From Candidatus Obscuribacterales bacterium (GTDB taxonomy: Bacteria > Cyanobacteriota > Vampirovibrionia > Obscuribacterales > Obscuribacteraceae), in the NCBI GenBank assembly GCA_019752635.1, contig JAIELX010000044.1, positions 1-64,000 of the forward strand: a DNA stretch of 64,000 bases, read 5' to 3'. The translations under genes were made by a program, and so were the position numbers. Numbering within the stretch: the stretch's first letter is position 1; every line of letters starts with the position of its first letter. The notes beneath the pieces are model-generated. The model saw only the letters and a program-made list of their open reading frames with translations. It was not told the origin of the DNA and ran no database searches. Positions 1 to 10,102 of the stretch are shown here, one piece after another.

Positions 1-1397
<1,397 letters not shown>

Positions 1398-1505
1398 AGC
1401 GACAGGGCGGGGTAACCCCTCGCCGCAGCTGCCACCGTTGATGGTGCGGCGGCTGCCAACTGCGGCGCAAGCCCGGGCAAGAAACATTCAATAGCAGAGG
1501 GAGCT

Positions 1506-4500
1506 ATGGTAGAGAAGAAAGTACCGTTCGAGTTTATCAATCAGACCGTGGACAAGAAGAGGCTGGGTAAGCTTCTCTCGGAAGTCTACGAAAAATACGG
1601 GACCTCTCGCTCCGCAGAGTTGGCCAACTCGTTGAAAGACCTTGGTTTCAAATTCGCGACCAAAGCGGGTGTGACCATTTCGATTGCCGACCTTGATGTG
1701 CCTGAAACCAAGCGCGAGCTGATTTCCAAGGCAGAGAAGGAAATCGAAGAAGCACAAAGACGCTACGAACGTGGTGATATCACCGAAGTAGAACGCTACA
1801 ACAAGGTTATCGATACGTGGTCCGCGACCACCGACAGCTTGACCAAGGAAGTAGTCGACAACTTCAACCGCCTCAATCCTGTGTATATGATGGCGTTCTC
1901 CGGCGCTAGAGGTAACATCTCGCAGGTTCGTCAGTTGGTTGGAATGCGGGGCCTCATGGCTGACTCTCAAGGTCAGATCATCGACCTTCCGATTAAAGCT
2001 AACTTCCGCGAAGGCTTGAGCGTTACCGAGTACATCATCTCCAGTTACGGCGCCAGAAAAGGTCTGGTAGACACGGCGCTTAAGACCGCTGACTCCGGAT
2101 ACCTCACTCGCCGTTTGGTTGACGTTGCTCAAGACGTGATCGTTCGTGATCTTGATTGCGGAACAAGCCGCGGCATCATCATGAAGGGAATCCACGAAGG
2201 CGACAAAGTTATTGTGGCCCTGGAAGATCGTCTGTCCGGACGTTATCTTTCCGAAGAAGCCATCAACGAAGAGACCGGCGAAGTTCTTTATACCAAGAAG
2301 AATGCAGTTGATCGCGACGTGGCTAAGAAACTGGCAAAGCATTTCAAGCAAATGCGCGTTCGCTCGCCGCTTCAGTGCGAAAGCCAGTGGGGCGTATGCC
2401 AGAAGTGCTATGGCTACTCTTTGACGACCAACAAAGTTGTGGATATCGGTGAAGCTATCGGTATTATCGCTGCGCAATCAATCGGTGAACCTGGAACGCA
2501 GCTCACCATGAGAACATTCCACACTGGTGGAGCCGTGGCTGGTGGCGCTGGTCGTACGGCAGTTAAAGCGCCGGTTGCCGGTAGCGTCAGCTACAAGATT
2601 GCTTCTCGTCAGTTCCGCACCACTTACGGCGACGTAGTGGAACAAACTACCCGCGACGGTGTCATCACCATCACCGGCAAGAAGGAAGCTTCGGTCAACG
2701 TTCCTGCCGGTACGCTTCTCTATGTAACCAACGGAACCGAGGTAACTCAAGGTCAGGTAATGGCCGAGTACGATCCGCCGGGCTCCAAGAAAGCATTGAC
2801 TGAGAAAGCTTCGAAGGACATTACCGCGAATATCTCCGGACGTATTAGCTTCCAAGGCTTCCAAGCCGATGAAAAGCGTGACCGTCAGGGCAACATTTCG
2901 CGCACGTCTAACAGAAGCGGAATTATCTGGGTATTGGAAGGCGACGTGTACAACTTGCCGTCCGGCGCTCATGTTGTTGTGAAGGACGGACAAGACGTAA
3001 CCGCAAACGACGTTCTTGCCGAAATCACAATCAGCACCGAGCACGGTGGTGAAGTGCGTTTCGGACCGGACCTGGAAACCGAGCAAGTTAAGCAGGGCAA
3101 GAAAACCCTCACGCGCCTGGTCAAAGGTAAGGAAATCAACGTCGTTATTTCGTCTGTCGGCGCAGGTAACGCCAAGCTTGAAGCAACCAAGCAAGGCACG
3201 TCCTGGAAAGTACCGAAGACCAAAGAAGCCTATACGATCAAAGTCGTTAACGACGAATTCGTTGAAAATGGCAAGATCATCGCTGAGTTGGTTGATGACG
3301 GTGTCAACTCCGTCACCAGCGGCGGTGAGATCATATATGACGGCGTCGAAACCGATGATCGTCGTGTTGTCACCAAGCCGGGTCGCGTACTCTTCGTTCC
3401 TGAAGAAACGCACTTCATCTCTAAAGATGCCAGCTTGAAGATGGCTGAAACCGGCGAAATGGTCGCTTCCGGACAAGAAGTCGTCAAAGACGTATTCGCC
3501 CACATGGACGGTATCGTCGAGATCGTTGCCGACAACGACATCGTTCACGAAGTAATCGTTCGTCCAGCCGATGTATTTCCGCTGGAAAACATTGAGGACC
3601 TCAAGGTTCGCGAAGGCGAAATTCTCGAGCCCGACACCGAAGTCCTTCCGAACGTCAAATTCCCGGACCGTAAAATGGTCTCGTTGATGGAGAAGGAAGA
3701 CGGCACCACTCTGGTACTGGTTCGCCCTGTGCAAGAGTTCTTCATCGAGCCTAGAGAAGTTAAGTTCAAGAGCCGCAACTCCGACGACAAGATTGGCTTG
3801 CGTCCTGTAACTCAGTTGTTGTTCCGCGATCGCGAAAAGGTGCGTAACCTGCAAGGCGCCCAACTAACCAGAACCAGCCTCGTGCTGCAGTTGATGGGGC
3901 AGTTGGCGCAATTGAAGGGCACCGTCGAGATCGGCGAAGAAGACCTCAACATTGTTGTTCAAGAGAACATTCTGTTGCGTCGCGACAGCGACCTCAACGT
4001 CACGTTGTTGGCTGTGGAACCCGGAATGGTTATTCCTGCCGGATCTGCAGTTGCCACCACTCAAGTGCTTACGAAAGATGCTGCTCGCGTGCAGTTGTCC
4101 AAATCGGACGAACGCCGCTTGCTTTTGATCACCGAAGAGCAACAGTTCACTCAAAAAGTAAAAGGCACGCCGACTTTGAAAGAAGGCGACCTCGTCCGCT
4201 CCGGCGATTCCTTGTCGAAGCAAACCGAAAGCATGTATTCCGGCCAGATTACCAAGGTCGAAGGCAGCGATGTAACAGTACGCCGCGGTCGTCCTTACTT
4301 GATCGCTTCCGGGACGCAGCTTCAGTGCGACGACGGCAACCTTGTACAACGCGGTGACTTGCTCGCTACCCTCATCTTCGAAAGACAAAAGACCGGAGAC
4401 ATCGTTCAGGGTCTTCCGAGAGTTGAGGAACTTCTGGAGGCGCGTAAGCCGAAGGAAAATGCAGTCCTGGCTGAGAAGGCTGGTCGTGCTCGCTTAACCA

Positions 4501-5171
4501 CAGAAGACGATCAAACTCGTTTGTATGTTGTTTACGGCGAAGGCATCGAAGAAGAAATCATGATTCCGTCCGGACTGAACATCATCGTCGAAGATGGTGA
4601 AGACATTCCGGTCGGTAAATCGCTCACCGACGGACCGCCGAACCCGCACGATATTGTTCGATTGCTCGGTATCGAAGCATCGCAAAAATATCTAGTGGAT
4701 GAAGTACAAGCCGTGTACCGTTCCCAAGGCGTAGACATCGCTGATAAACACATCGAAGTAATCGTAAGACAGATGACCCGCAAGGTTCGTGTAGACGAGC
4801 CCGGCGACACCATCTTGCTTCCGGGCGAATTGCTCGAACGCTACGGCGCCGAACATGAAAATGAAAAGGCGCGCAACACAGGCACACGAGAAGCTGCATA
4901 CCAATCAGTGTTGCTCGGTATCACCAAAGCCAGCTTGAACACGGAAAGCTTCATCTCAGCTGCATCGTTCCAAGAGACCACCAGAATCCTCACGGAAGCT
5001 GCTGTGGAAGGTAAGAAGGATTGGCTGCGCGGCTTGAAAGAAAACGTGATCATCGGACGTCTGATCCCCGCAGGAACAGGCTTCCCCGGTCACTCGTCCT
5101 TGCCTGACGAAGAAGTTACGGAAGAAGATATCTACCCGCCAATCGGCGAAGGTAGCTTCACCACCCCGTAG
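1506..5171 (+). CDS. rpoC2: RNA polymerase beta' subunit, C-terminal part (RpoC2)
   Basis: This 1221-residue protein is the C-terminal half of split beta'. The ATG at 1506 follows an AGAGGGAG ribosome site. Around residues 218-300 are the cysteines of the second zinc site (LDCGTSRG and CESQWGVCQKC). The bridge-helix/trigger-loop region IGIIAAQSIGEPGTQLTMRT begins near residue 318. Directly after TMRTFHTGG comes about 600 residues rich in short beta repeats (repeated DGV, G-x-I and P-A-G-x-x motifs). The conserved chain resumes near residue 964 with GDIVQGLPRVEELLEAR. The insertion corresponds in position to SI3 of cyanobacterial RpoC2, built from sandwich-barrel hybrid motifs. Overall length is close to that of cyanobacterial RpoC2. 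A strong terminator lies about 35 bases downstream, so this closes the rpo operon. Confidence 0.97.
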   Translation: MVEKKVPFEFINQTVDKKRLGKLLSEVYEKYGTSRSAELANSLKDLGFKFATKAGVTISIADLDVPETKRELISKAEKEIEEAQRRYERGDITEVERYNKVIDTWSATTDSLTKEVVDNFNRLNPVYMMAFSGARGNISQVRQLVGMRGLMADSQGQIIDLPIKANFREGLSVTEYIISSYGARKGLVDTALKTADSGYLTRRLVDVAQDVIVRDLDCGTSRGIIMKGIHEGDKVIVALEDRLSGRYLSEEAINEETGEVLYTKKNAVDRDVAKKLAKHFKQMRVRSPLQCESQWGVCQKCYGYSLTTNKVVDIGEAIGIIAAQSIGEPGTQLTMRTFHTGGAVAGGAGRTAVKAPVAGSVSYKIASRQFRTTYGDVVEQTTRDGVITITGKKEASVNVPAGTLLYVTNGTEVTQGQVMAEYDPPGSKKALTEKASKDITANISGRISFQGFQADEKRDRQGNISRTSNRSGIIWVLEGDVYNLPSGAHVVVKDGQDVTANDVLAEITISTEHGGEVRFGPDLETEQVKQGKKTLTRLVKGKEINVVISSVGAGNAKLEATKQGTSWKVPKTKEAYTIKVVNDEFVENGKIIAELVDDGVNSVTSGGEIIYDGVETDDRRVVTKPGRVLFVPEETHFISKDASLKMAETGEMVASGQEVVKDVFAHMDGIVEIVADNDIVHEVIVRPADVFPLENIEDLKVREGEILEPDTEVLPNVKFPDRKMVSLMEKEDGTTLVLVRPVQEFFIEPREVKFKSRNSDDKIGLRPVTQLLFRDREKVRNLQGAQLTRTSLVLQLMGQLAQLKGTVEIGEEDLNIVVQENILLRRDSDLNVTLLAVEPGMVIPAGSAVATTQVLTKDAARVQLSKSDERRLLLITEEQQFTQKVKGTPTLKEGDLVRSGDSLSKQTESMYSGQITKVEGSDVTVRRGRPYLIASGTQLQCDDGNLVQRGDLLATLIFERQKTGDIVQGLPRVEELLEARKPKENAVLAEKAGRARLTTEDDQTRLYVVYGEGIEEEIMIPSGLNIIVEDGEDIPVGKSLTDGPPNPHDIVRLLGIEASQKYLVDEVQAVYRSQGVDIADKHIEVIVRQMTRKVRVDEPGDTILLPGELLERYGAEHENEKARNTGTREAAYQSVLLGITKASLNTESFISAASFQETTRILTEAAVEGKKDWLRGLKENVIIGRLIPAGTGFPGHSSLPDEEVTEEDIYPPIGEGSFTTP

Positions 5172-5204
5172 TTCGAGATCGCAACTGCGGCAGTAAAGTT
5201 AAAG

Positions 5205-5236
5205 AATAGGCTTCGTCTTTTGGCGAAGCCTATTTG
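5205..5236 (+). terminator. Intrinsic terminator after rpoC2
   Basis: A perfect 11-bp stem, AATAGGCTTCG with CGAAGCCTATT, encloses a loop of about eight bases and runs into a short T-rich tail (TATTTGTCATT). It sits 33 bases past the rpoC2 stop. Confidence 0.85.
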
Positions 5237-5440
5237 TCATTGGATTTGGTTTACTCAAGCTGTGAGTTGTCGCTCGCTCACTTACTCACAGATCCCCCAC
5301 TTTTCGGATTTACGATGCTAATGAGACAGTTTGCTCAATAGTCGGCGGGGGTAGCCGGAGCTTAGCATTGTCTAAAATTGGGTACATATTCTCTATGCCC
5401 TTTACCGGGTTGCAGATAAGATGATGAGGCGGGGGCGAAC

Positions 5441-7399
5441 ATGAAAGACAGACAGAGCCTAGCGTTGGCCTATGAGGACCTGGAGGAGTTACAGGAAATT
5501 GGCGCTGAGCAGATGAACGAAGTTGTTGGCGGAGCAGCAAACAACCCGGTCTTGTCGACCATGGAACATCAGCTGCAAAGCGATTACAAGAAATACAACA
5601 TTGGCAACACCGACTACACCAAGGGCCAACTGGACCACCAACTACTGACCGCTGTGTCTAACTTCCAGGAATGCGGCGTATCGGCAGCGGGAAACGAGTC
5701 TGAAATTGTTAAGTACGTCGAGGGGACCGACGGAATAACTTTGGATAAACAGATTGGAGAACTTGAGCATAATGTTCAGTCCGAGACCAATTCGTTGGTC
5801 ACAGGTGGGTTTGTATCCAACAGCCAGGTGTATCAGGCCATTTGCGAGGTACAAACCTTGGCGGAGCATACATCTCCGCACGGTGGCTATCTTAGTCAGC
5901 AATCAGAACAGTCGATTCTGCAAACGGTGAATAACGACACTGGAATCACCAAATCAATTCAAACCGCAGAAATTGCCGTAAACGTAGCCGAGAATGAGGA
6001 GTGGGCGCACTCGTATATGCAGGGCAACTCTGAATCGTTTAGTCAGATAGCAGCTGATGTTATTAAGCAAGTCAGCGAAGTACCAGCTAACGGACTACTT
6101 TCTCAACAGCAGGTTGACGGCGTGGTGAGCTGCGTCGAACGTCACGATGGGATCGCTACGGCGATCCAGGAGAAGGATGTGGTCGAGCACGTGATGAGCG
6201 ACTATGTCAAATACGACGCGTTCAACCAAGTAAGCGGAGATCTCCAAAAAGCTGATTTTCAGGGATTGCTCCAGAAAGACGTTGCACTCTTGGGCAACTC
6301 GCGTGAGGACCTGACAGAAGTGATGCAAGTAATGGAGGTCCAAAGCGGCGCGCTACAAGGGAAAGTTGAGTATGATCAAATTAAACAAGCTATTGAGAAT
6401 CAGACCGTTACTTCCGCCGAACACGCGGCCTTGGTAGATCATCCGAATCTTGTCCGGAACGAACTATCCGCGTATGCACTGGCTCTGGAGTCTCAAGAGC
6501 CAGGACTCACTACGGCATCGCTGGAGAATCAGGTCCGCCGGGCCTATGAGAACAACAATGGCATTACTTACGAAATGGCTTATGCCGAAATCCGCAGTGA
6601 TCTTGCCCCGATAAACCTGGGCAACGGGGAGTTTCTGAACCTGACCGCAGCCCAAAACCAGGCAGTTGACACAGAACTCGAGAAGCAGGTGGAGGGGGTT
6701 ATGAGTGCCAATAACCTATCCGTAGGCAGCGGACGGGCCGGCCAAATTCAGGCCATTGTTGATGAAGTCGAGTATGACGATGGCATCACAGCCGCCCTGG
6801 GAAGAAACACCGCTTTTAACGACCTGTCTAGTGCAAACCCGTTCGAAGCGCTTCACGGCGTTGGTTATTTCAATAAGTCTCTAGAAATATGTGCGGATGT
6901 CACCATTGGTGCTGTAGAGATCGCGACCGCTGCGGCAGGCGCAGGAGCCATCGTTGCTGGCGCTGCTGCTGGAGCCGCAGCAGGCGCGGAGGTGGCCGCC
7001 GATACCGCGGAGGCCGTGGAAGTAGCAAGCACTGGAGCCCGCGTCGTCGACGCTGTCGAGACAGCCGTTGCGGCTGGCGGGACAGTTTCGCAGACCGCAG
7101 AAGAGACCCCGAATGTAGCAGCGATGACCGCCAGGGTCGAGGCTATGACATCGGACGCCACCACCCTGCAGGACAACGACAGCATGGCCGGGGAGTTATG
7201 CCAGAACGACGTTGACTATTTCCCCAGCCTAGTTGATCGCCCTGTCCCCGCGAACGCTTTGAGTAGTACCTCCGTAATACCGAAAGCTGGAATTGAAGTG
7301 GGCGGGGTGGTTAAGGCGCTCCTTGAAAGTGGAGCAGCGCTTGGTGGAGTTGCTGGACTTTATGAGCTGGAAAAGCATTTTGGAGAAGGCGATCCCTAG
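5441..7399 (+). CDS. Large double-glycine-leader protein with about six 70-residue repeats, probably exported
   Basis: I do not recognise a named family. The 652-residue protein starts with a peptide that looks like the leader of class II bacteriocins and NHLP-type substrates: LEELQEIGAEQMNEVVGG, residues 14-31. Cleavage would be expected after Gly30-Gly31 by a C39-peptidase ABC exporter. The mature part has a degenerate repeat whose landmark is [D/N/T]-G-I-[T/A] at residues 97, 167, 236, 373 and 447, with a weaker unit near 302. Spacing is 69-74 residues, or twice that across the weak unit. Each landmark is preceded by a helix of the type Q-x-x-I/V-x-x-x-V. Residues about 485-530 are Ala/Gly-rich and hydrophobic, and a second hydrophobic stretch lies near 628-642. 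A GGGGGCG site precedes the ATG. No exporter, immunity gene or maturation enzyme is adjacent; the next gene is a glycosyltransferase. Export and a toxin, adhesin or signalling role are inference. Confidence 0.75.
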   Translation: MKDRQSLALAYEDLEELQEIGAEQMNEVVGGAANNPVLSTMEHQLQSDYKKYNIGNTDYTKGQLDHQLLTAVSNFQECGVSAAGNESEIVKYVEGTDGITLDKQIGELEHNVQSETNSLVTGGFVSNSQVYQAICEVQTLAEHTSPHGGYLSQQSEQSILQTVNNDTGITKSIQTAEIAVNVAENEEWAHSYMQGNSESFSQIAADVIKQVSEVPANGLLSQQQVDGVVSCVERHDGIATAIQEKDVVEHVMSDYVKYDAFNQVSGDLQKADFQGLLQKDVALLGNSREDLTEVMQVMEVQSGALQGKVEYDQIKQAIENQTVTSAEHAALVDHPNLVRNELSAYALALESQEPGLTTASLENQVRRAYENNNGITYEMAYAEIRSDLAPINLGNGEFLNLTAAQNQAVDTELEKQVEGVMSANNLSVGSGRAGQIQAIVDEVEYDDGITAALGRNTAFNDLSSANPFEALHGVGYFNKSLEICADVTIGAVEIATAAAGAGAIVAGAAAGAAAGAEVAADTAEAVEVASTGARVVDAVETAVAAGGTVSQTAEETPNVAAMTARVEAMTSDATTLQDNDSMAGELCQNDVDYFPSLVDRPVPANALSSTSVIPKAGIEVGGVVKALLESGAALGGVAGLYELEKHFGEGDP

Positions 7400-7506
7400 A
7401 CAGCGTGCATTCGTTACATTCAAAGCGGTGTCTCGCATGACATCCCTCTAACTACAGGTTTTCGCAAACATGCTAGGGTTGGCAATTCTCTAAGAGGCTT
7501 GCCAGA

Positions 7507-10053
7507 GTGAACGTTCGGCTGGAAGATAAAGTCAAGTCACCCGAGGCGAATTCGTCGGACGGACCTTACTCTCCGCTCGACATTAGAGAGACCGTCTCGT
7601 CCGGACGCAGCACTATTTTCGTCGCCGGGGCGGTCTTTCTCGCGACGCTTGCCGTGACGTTGCTGTTTCACTGGACCGCAACACCACCTCTTCGCGCGCT
7701 CTGTTTCGACGCGAGACAGTATTTCTCTAATACGCAGCAAGTATGTGAGTTTCTGCTATCGGTCTACAAAGGGCATCCCGACACAAGTTTGATTACCGGC
7801 AAAGCGTTTGCTGAAGCAATTTTGTCTGATGGACCTGTTTTCCCTTGCTTCTTCGGTGCATTGTTCTCGCTGGCGGGAAGAAGTCCGGTCATCAACGATT
7901 GGCACACGTTGCAATTTATTCAGTCCCTAATGCATTCGCTGTCTGCAGCGATGGTTTGCCTCCTCGGTGTCAGATTGACCGGGATGCCGAAGTTGGGACT
8001 GTTATCGGGCTTGCTCTGGGGATTGTATCCTGCAGCGATCTTCTGGTCTGGCGTGTTTTACACCGAGACCACCGTAGTTTTCTTTGTCCTACTATTTCTT
8101 TCGCTGCTCAGTGCTCGGTCGCCGAAGTTTTTGATGTCTATTCTTTGTGGTGTAGCCGCCGGTGCTGTCATTTTGCTGAAGCCGGCATTGGCGCCGGCAG
8201 CGGCTCTGAGCTGTCTTACAAGGTGGGGAAGCAAGCGAACCATTCTCGCGATGATCGTTGGCGCGGTGCTGACAATTGCACCATGGGCGGTGTACACCAA
8301 AGTTACCACCGGGCAGGCAAGATTCACCGCATATAGAAATCCTTCCTTTAACCTGGCTATGGGTTCGGACACTGAAGTCGACGGATGCTATGTCTGGCCG
8401 GGAACGCCGCTAACTACAATGTTTGCGGCAGACGAATGCAGCATCGCCTTTCCCATCTCGCAGTGGCAGTATCACACGAATGAGTGCTTGCGAATGTCGC
8501 TGCGAAAGCTGACTTGCATCTTCGGGCTGCTATCTAATGATCTTCGCCAGAGCTTCTTTGGCTTGCCGCCGGTGGCGCTGAATGCGGTGCATCAAGCGCT
8601 GATCTTCTTCGGTTATGCCGGACTGCTGCTGTTCGCTTGCGGCGGATTTCTGAAACAGGATAGCTGGCGACGCCGCATCGGCATCTCTACATTCATTTTT
8701 GTTGCCGGGCATGCAACCTATATTTTATTCACTCCCACCGCTCGCTACGGCTTCACCGCGGTACCGATGCTGTGTGTGTTCGCAGCGTTTGCAATCGCGT
8801 GTTTGATGAAGAAGGATCTGATGCCGGGAGTGCGAGGGCGTATCATCGCCGGTGTTTCTTTGGTAAGCCTGTTTCCTCTCTTGCTGTTCGGCGAAACTTT
8901 GGCACGCCAATGGGAGCCGCATGAAGTGGCTCATACCGTGAGTGTCGGACAGACTTTAGTGAAAGTCTTGGATTTGACTGCGGTGACCGCTCCGGTCAAC
9001 GCGACGAGTTTGTTTTTGATCGCCGATGGCGATGACTCCCTGGCGAACGCAGAAATTTCAATCAACGGAAAGGTGTTATCCGACAAGCTTGTTCACCTGC
9101 GCAAATTCAATTCTAAGGTTTACGACAGATGTTGGGATCTTCGTTCGCTGGGATATCCCATGGGCATCTCACAAGATCAGTTTCGTCAGTGGAAAGGACT
9201 CGTGCTTGATGCATCCGACATTAAGTGGGGAGCAAAAAATACCATTACCATAACCGGCAAGACTGCGCCGTTCGTAATCTACAGTGACGCCAATCCGCAA
9301 TCGAGACAGGTGTTGTTGCCTGAATTCTGCAGCGTAAACAATGTGTCTAACTCCGCCGACGGACTTGATCCTCGAATCTGTTCTCCTGTTCTGGCTGCTG
9401 CTGTTCCGCAACATTCGACAGTCCACTCATCCGACTCGGGCAGTCTTACTGACCTTCGCGACTCATTGCGCGTAAGGCTTTGCGCAGTTGTGCAAAACGG
9501 TCCCACCGTGGTTGCCGTTCCGGCAAGCGCGCCCGACGCAACTCACTTCATTCATGATTTCGGTGCGACGGATTTCGATCTGTTTATGCAAGAAAAATCG
9601 ATTGATGGAATTCGATCAAACAAACACGTTATTAAATCAGTGCAGCGCGCTGGTGCGGTGGTTGAATTGCCTCCGGCCGGTGTTGGTAGTCACGTCAAAG
9701 TGCGCGTGACCGGGATGATCCGATCGGCTTCGGCTAAGCCGGGTAAGGCTGGCATAGTGGTGGCATTGTTGCCCGGACGCGGGACGTCTTCGTTGACGCT
9801 TGCGGCAACTCCAGACTATGTGAAAGTCGAACCGCAATGGACGCCGTTTGTCATTGAAGATACTGTGCCAGTTGAGTTGCTCGCCCAAGGAAAACGTTCG
9901 CTCTATTTTGCTCTTTATCCCGGTGCATGGCTCGACATCTGCGGATACGGCACGGGCAAGAATTCAAGCGACGTGCAGGTGAAGAACATTCGTGCGGACG
10001 TTTCGTACGAAAGTATCCCGGACATGTCTCACGGACGGCAGATTTATTACTAG
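7507..10053 (+). CDS. Polytopic membrane glycosyltransferase, GT39/PMT-like (ArnT superfamily)
   Basis: This 848-residue integral membrane protein resembles the dolichyl-phosphate-mannose mannosyltransferase/ArnT superfamily, which transfers a sugar from a lipid-linked donor on the outer face of the membrane. The first membrane helix is at about residues 36-56. It is followed by an outside loop with an acidic FDARQYF motif of the kind that holds the catalytic Asp, then about ten further hydrophobic helices up to residue ~470. The last ~370 residues are soluble and beta-rich (for example FLIADGDDSLANAEISINGK), probably one or two jelly-roll or carbohydrate-binding-like modules outside the membrane. 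GTG is the likely start, with AGAGG nine bases upstream. It lies about 100 bases downstream of the leader-peptide protein on the same strand, so co-expression, and even glycosylation of that protein, is possible but unproven. Donor and acceptor are unknown. Confidence 0.75.
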   Translation: MNVRLEDKVKSPEANSSDGPYSPLDIRETVSSGRSTIFVAGAVFLATLAVTLLFHWTATPPLRALCFDARQYFSNTQQVCEFLLSVYKGHPDTSLITGKAFAEAILSDGPVFPCFFGALFSLAGRSPVINDWHTLQFIQSLMHSLSAAMVCLLGVRLTGMPKLGLLSGLLWGLYPAAIFWSGVFYTETTVVFFVLLFLSLLSARSPKFLMSILCGVAAGAVILLKPALAPAAALSCLTRWGSKRTILAMIVGAVLTIAPWAVYTKVTTGQARFTAYRNPSFNLAMGSDTEVDGCYVWPGTPLTTMFAADECSIAFPISQWQYHTNECLRMSLRKLTCIFGLLSNDLRQSFFGLPPVALNAVHQALIFFGYAGLLLFACGGFLKQDSWRRRIGISTFIFVAGHATYILFTPTARYGFTAVPMLCVFAAFAIACLMKKDLMPGVRGRIIAGVSLVSLFPLLLFGETLARQWEPHEVAHTVSVGQTLVKVLDLTAVTAPVNATSLFLIADGDDSLANAEISINGKVLSDKLVHLRKFNSKVYDRCWDLRSLGYPMGISQDQFRQWKGLVLDASDIKWGAKNTITITGKTAPFVIYSDANPQSRQVLLPEFCSVNNVSNSADGLDPRICSPVLAAAVPQHSTVHSSDSGSLTDLRDSLRVRLCAVVQNGPTVVAVPASAPDATHFIHDFGATDFDLFMQEKSIDGIRSNKHVIKSVQRAGAVVELPPAGVGSHVKVRVTGMIRSASAKPGKAGIVVALLPGRGTSSLTLAATPDYVKVEPQWTPFVIEDTVPVELLAQGKRSLYFALYPGAWLDICGYGTGKNSSDVQVKNIRADVSYESIPDMSHGRQIYY

Positions 10054-10102
10054 CTCCCAGATGCGAGCAATGTAATTGCAGCTTCGACAACGAGTCAATG
10101 CT

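Noticed and set aside
1488-4388. Long open frames on the minus strand opposite rpoC2
   Set aside because: They mirror the codon pattern of rpoC2, have no ribosome sites and show no protein family features.
5441-7399. Repeat protein considered as a colicin-like toxin
   Set aside because: No immunity gene, no recognised toxin domain and no lysis gene adjacent; the hydrophobic C-terminal segment alone is not enough.
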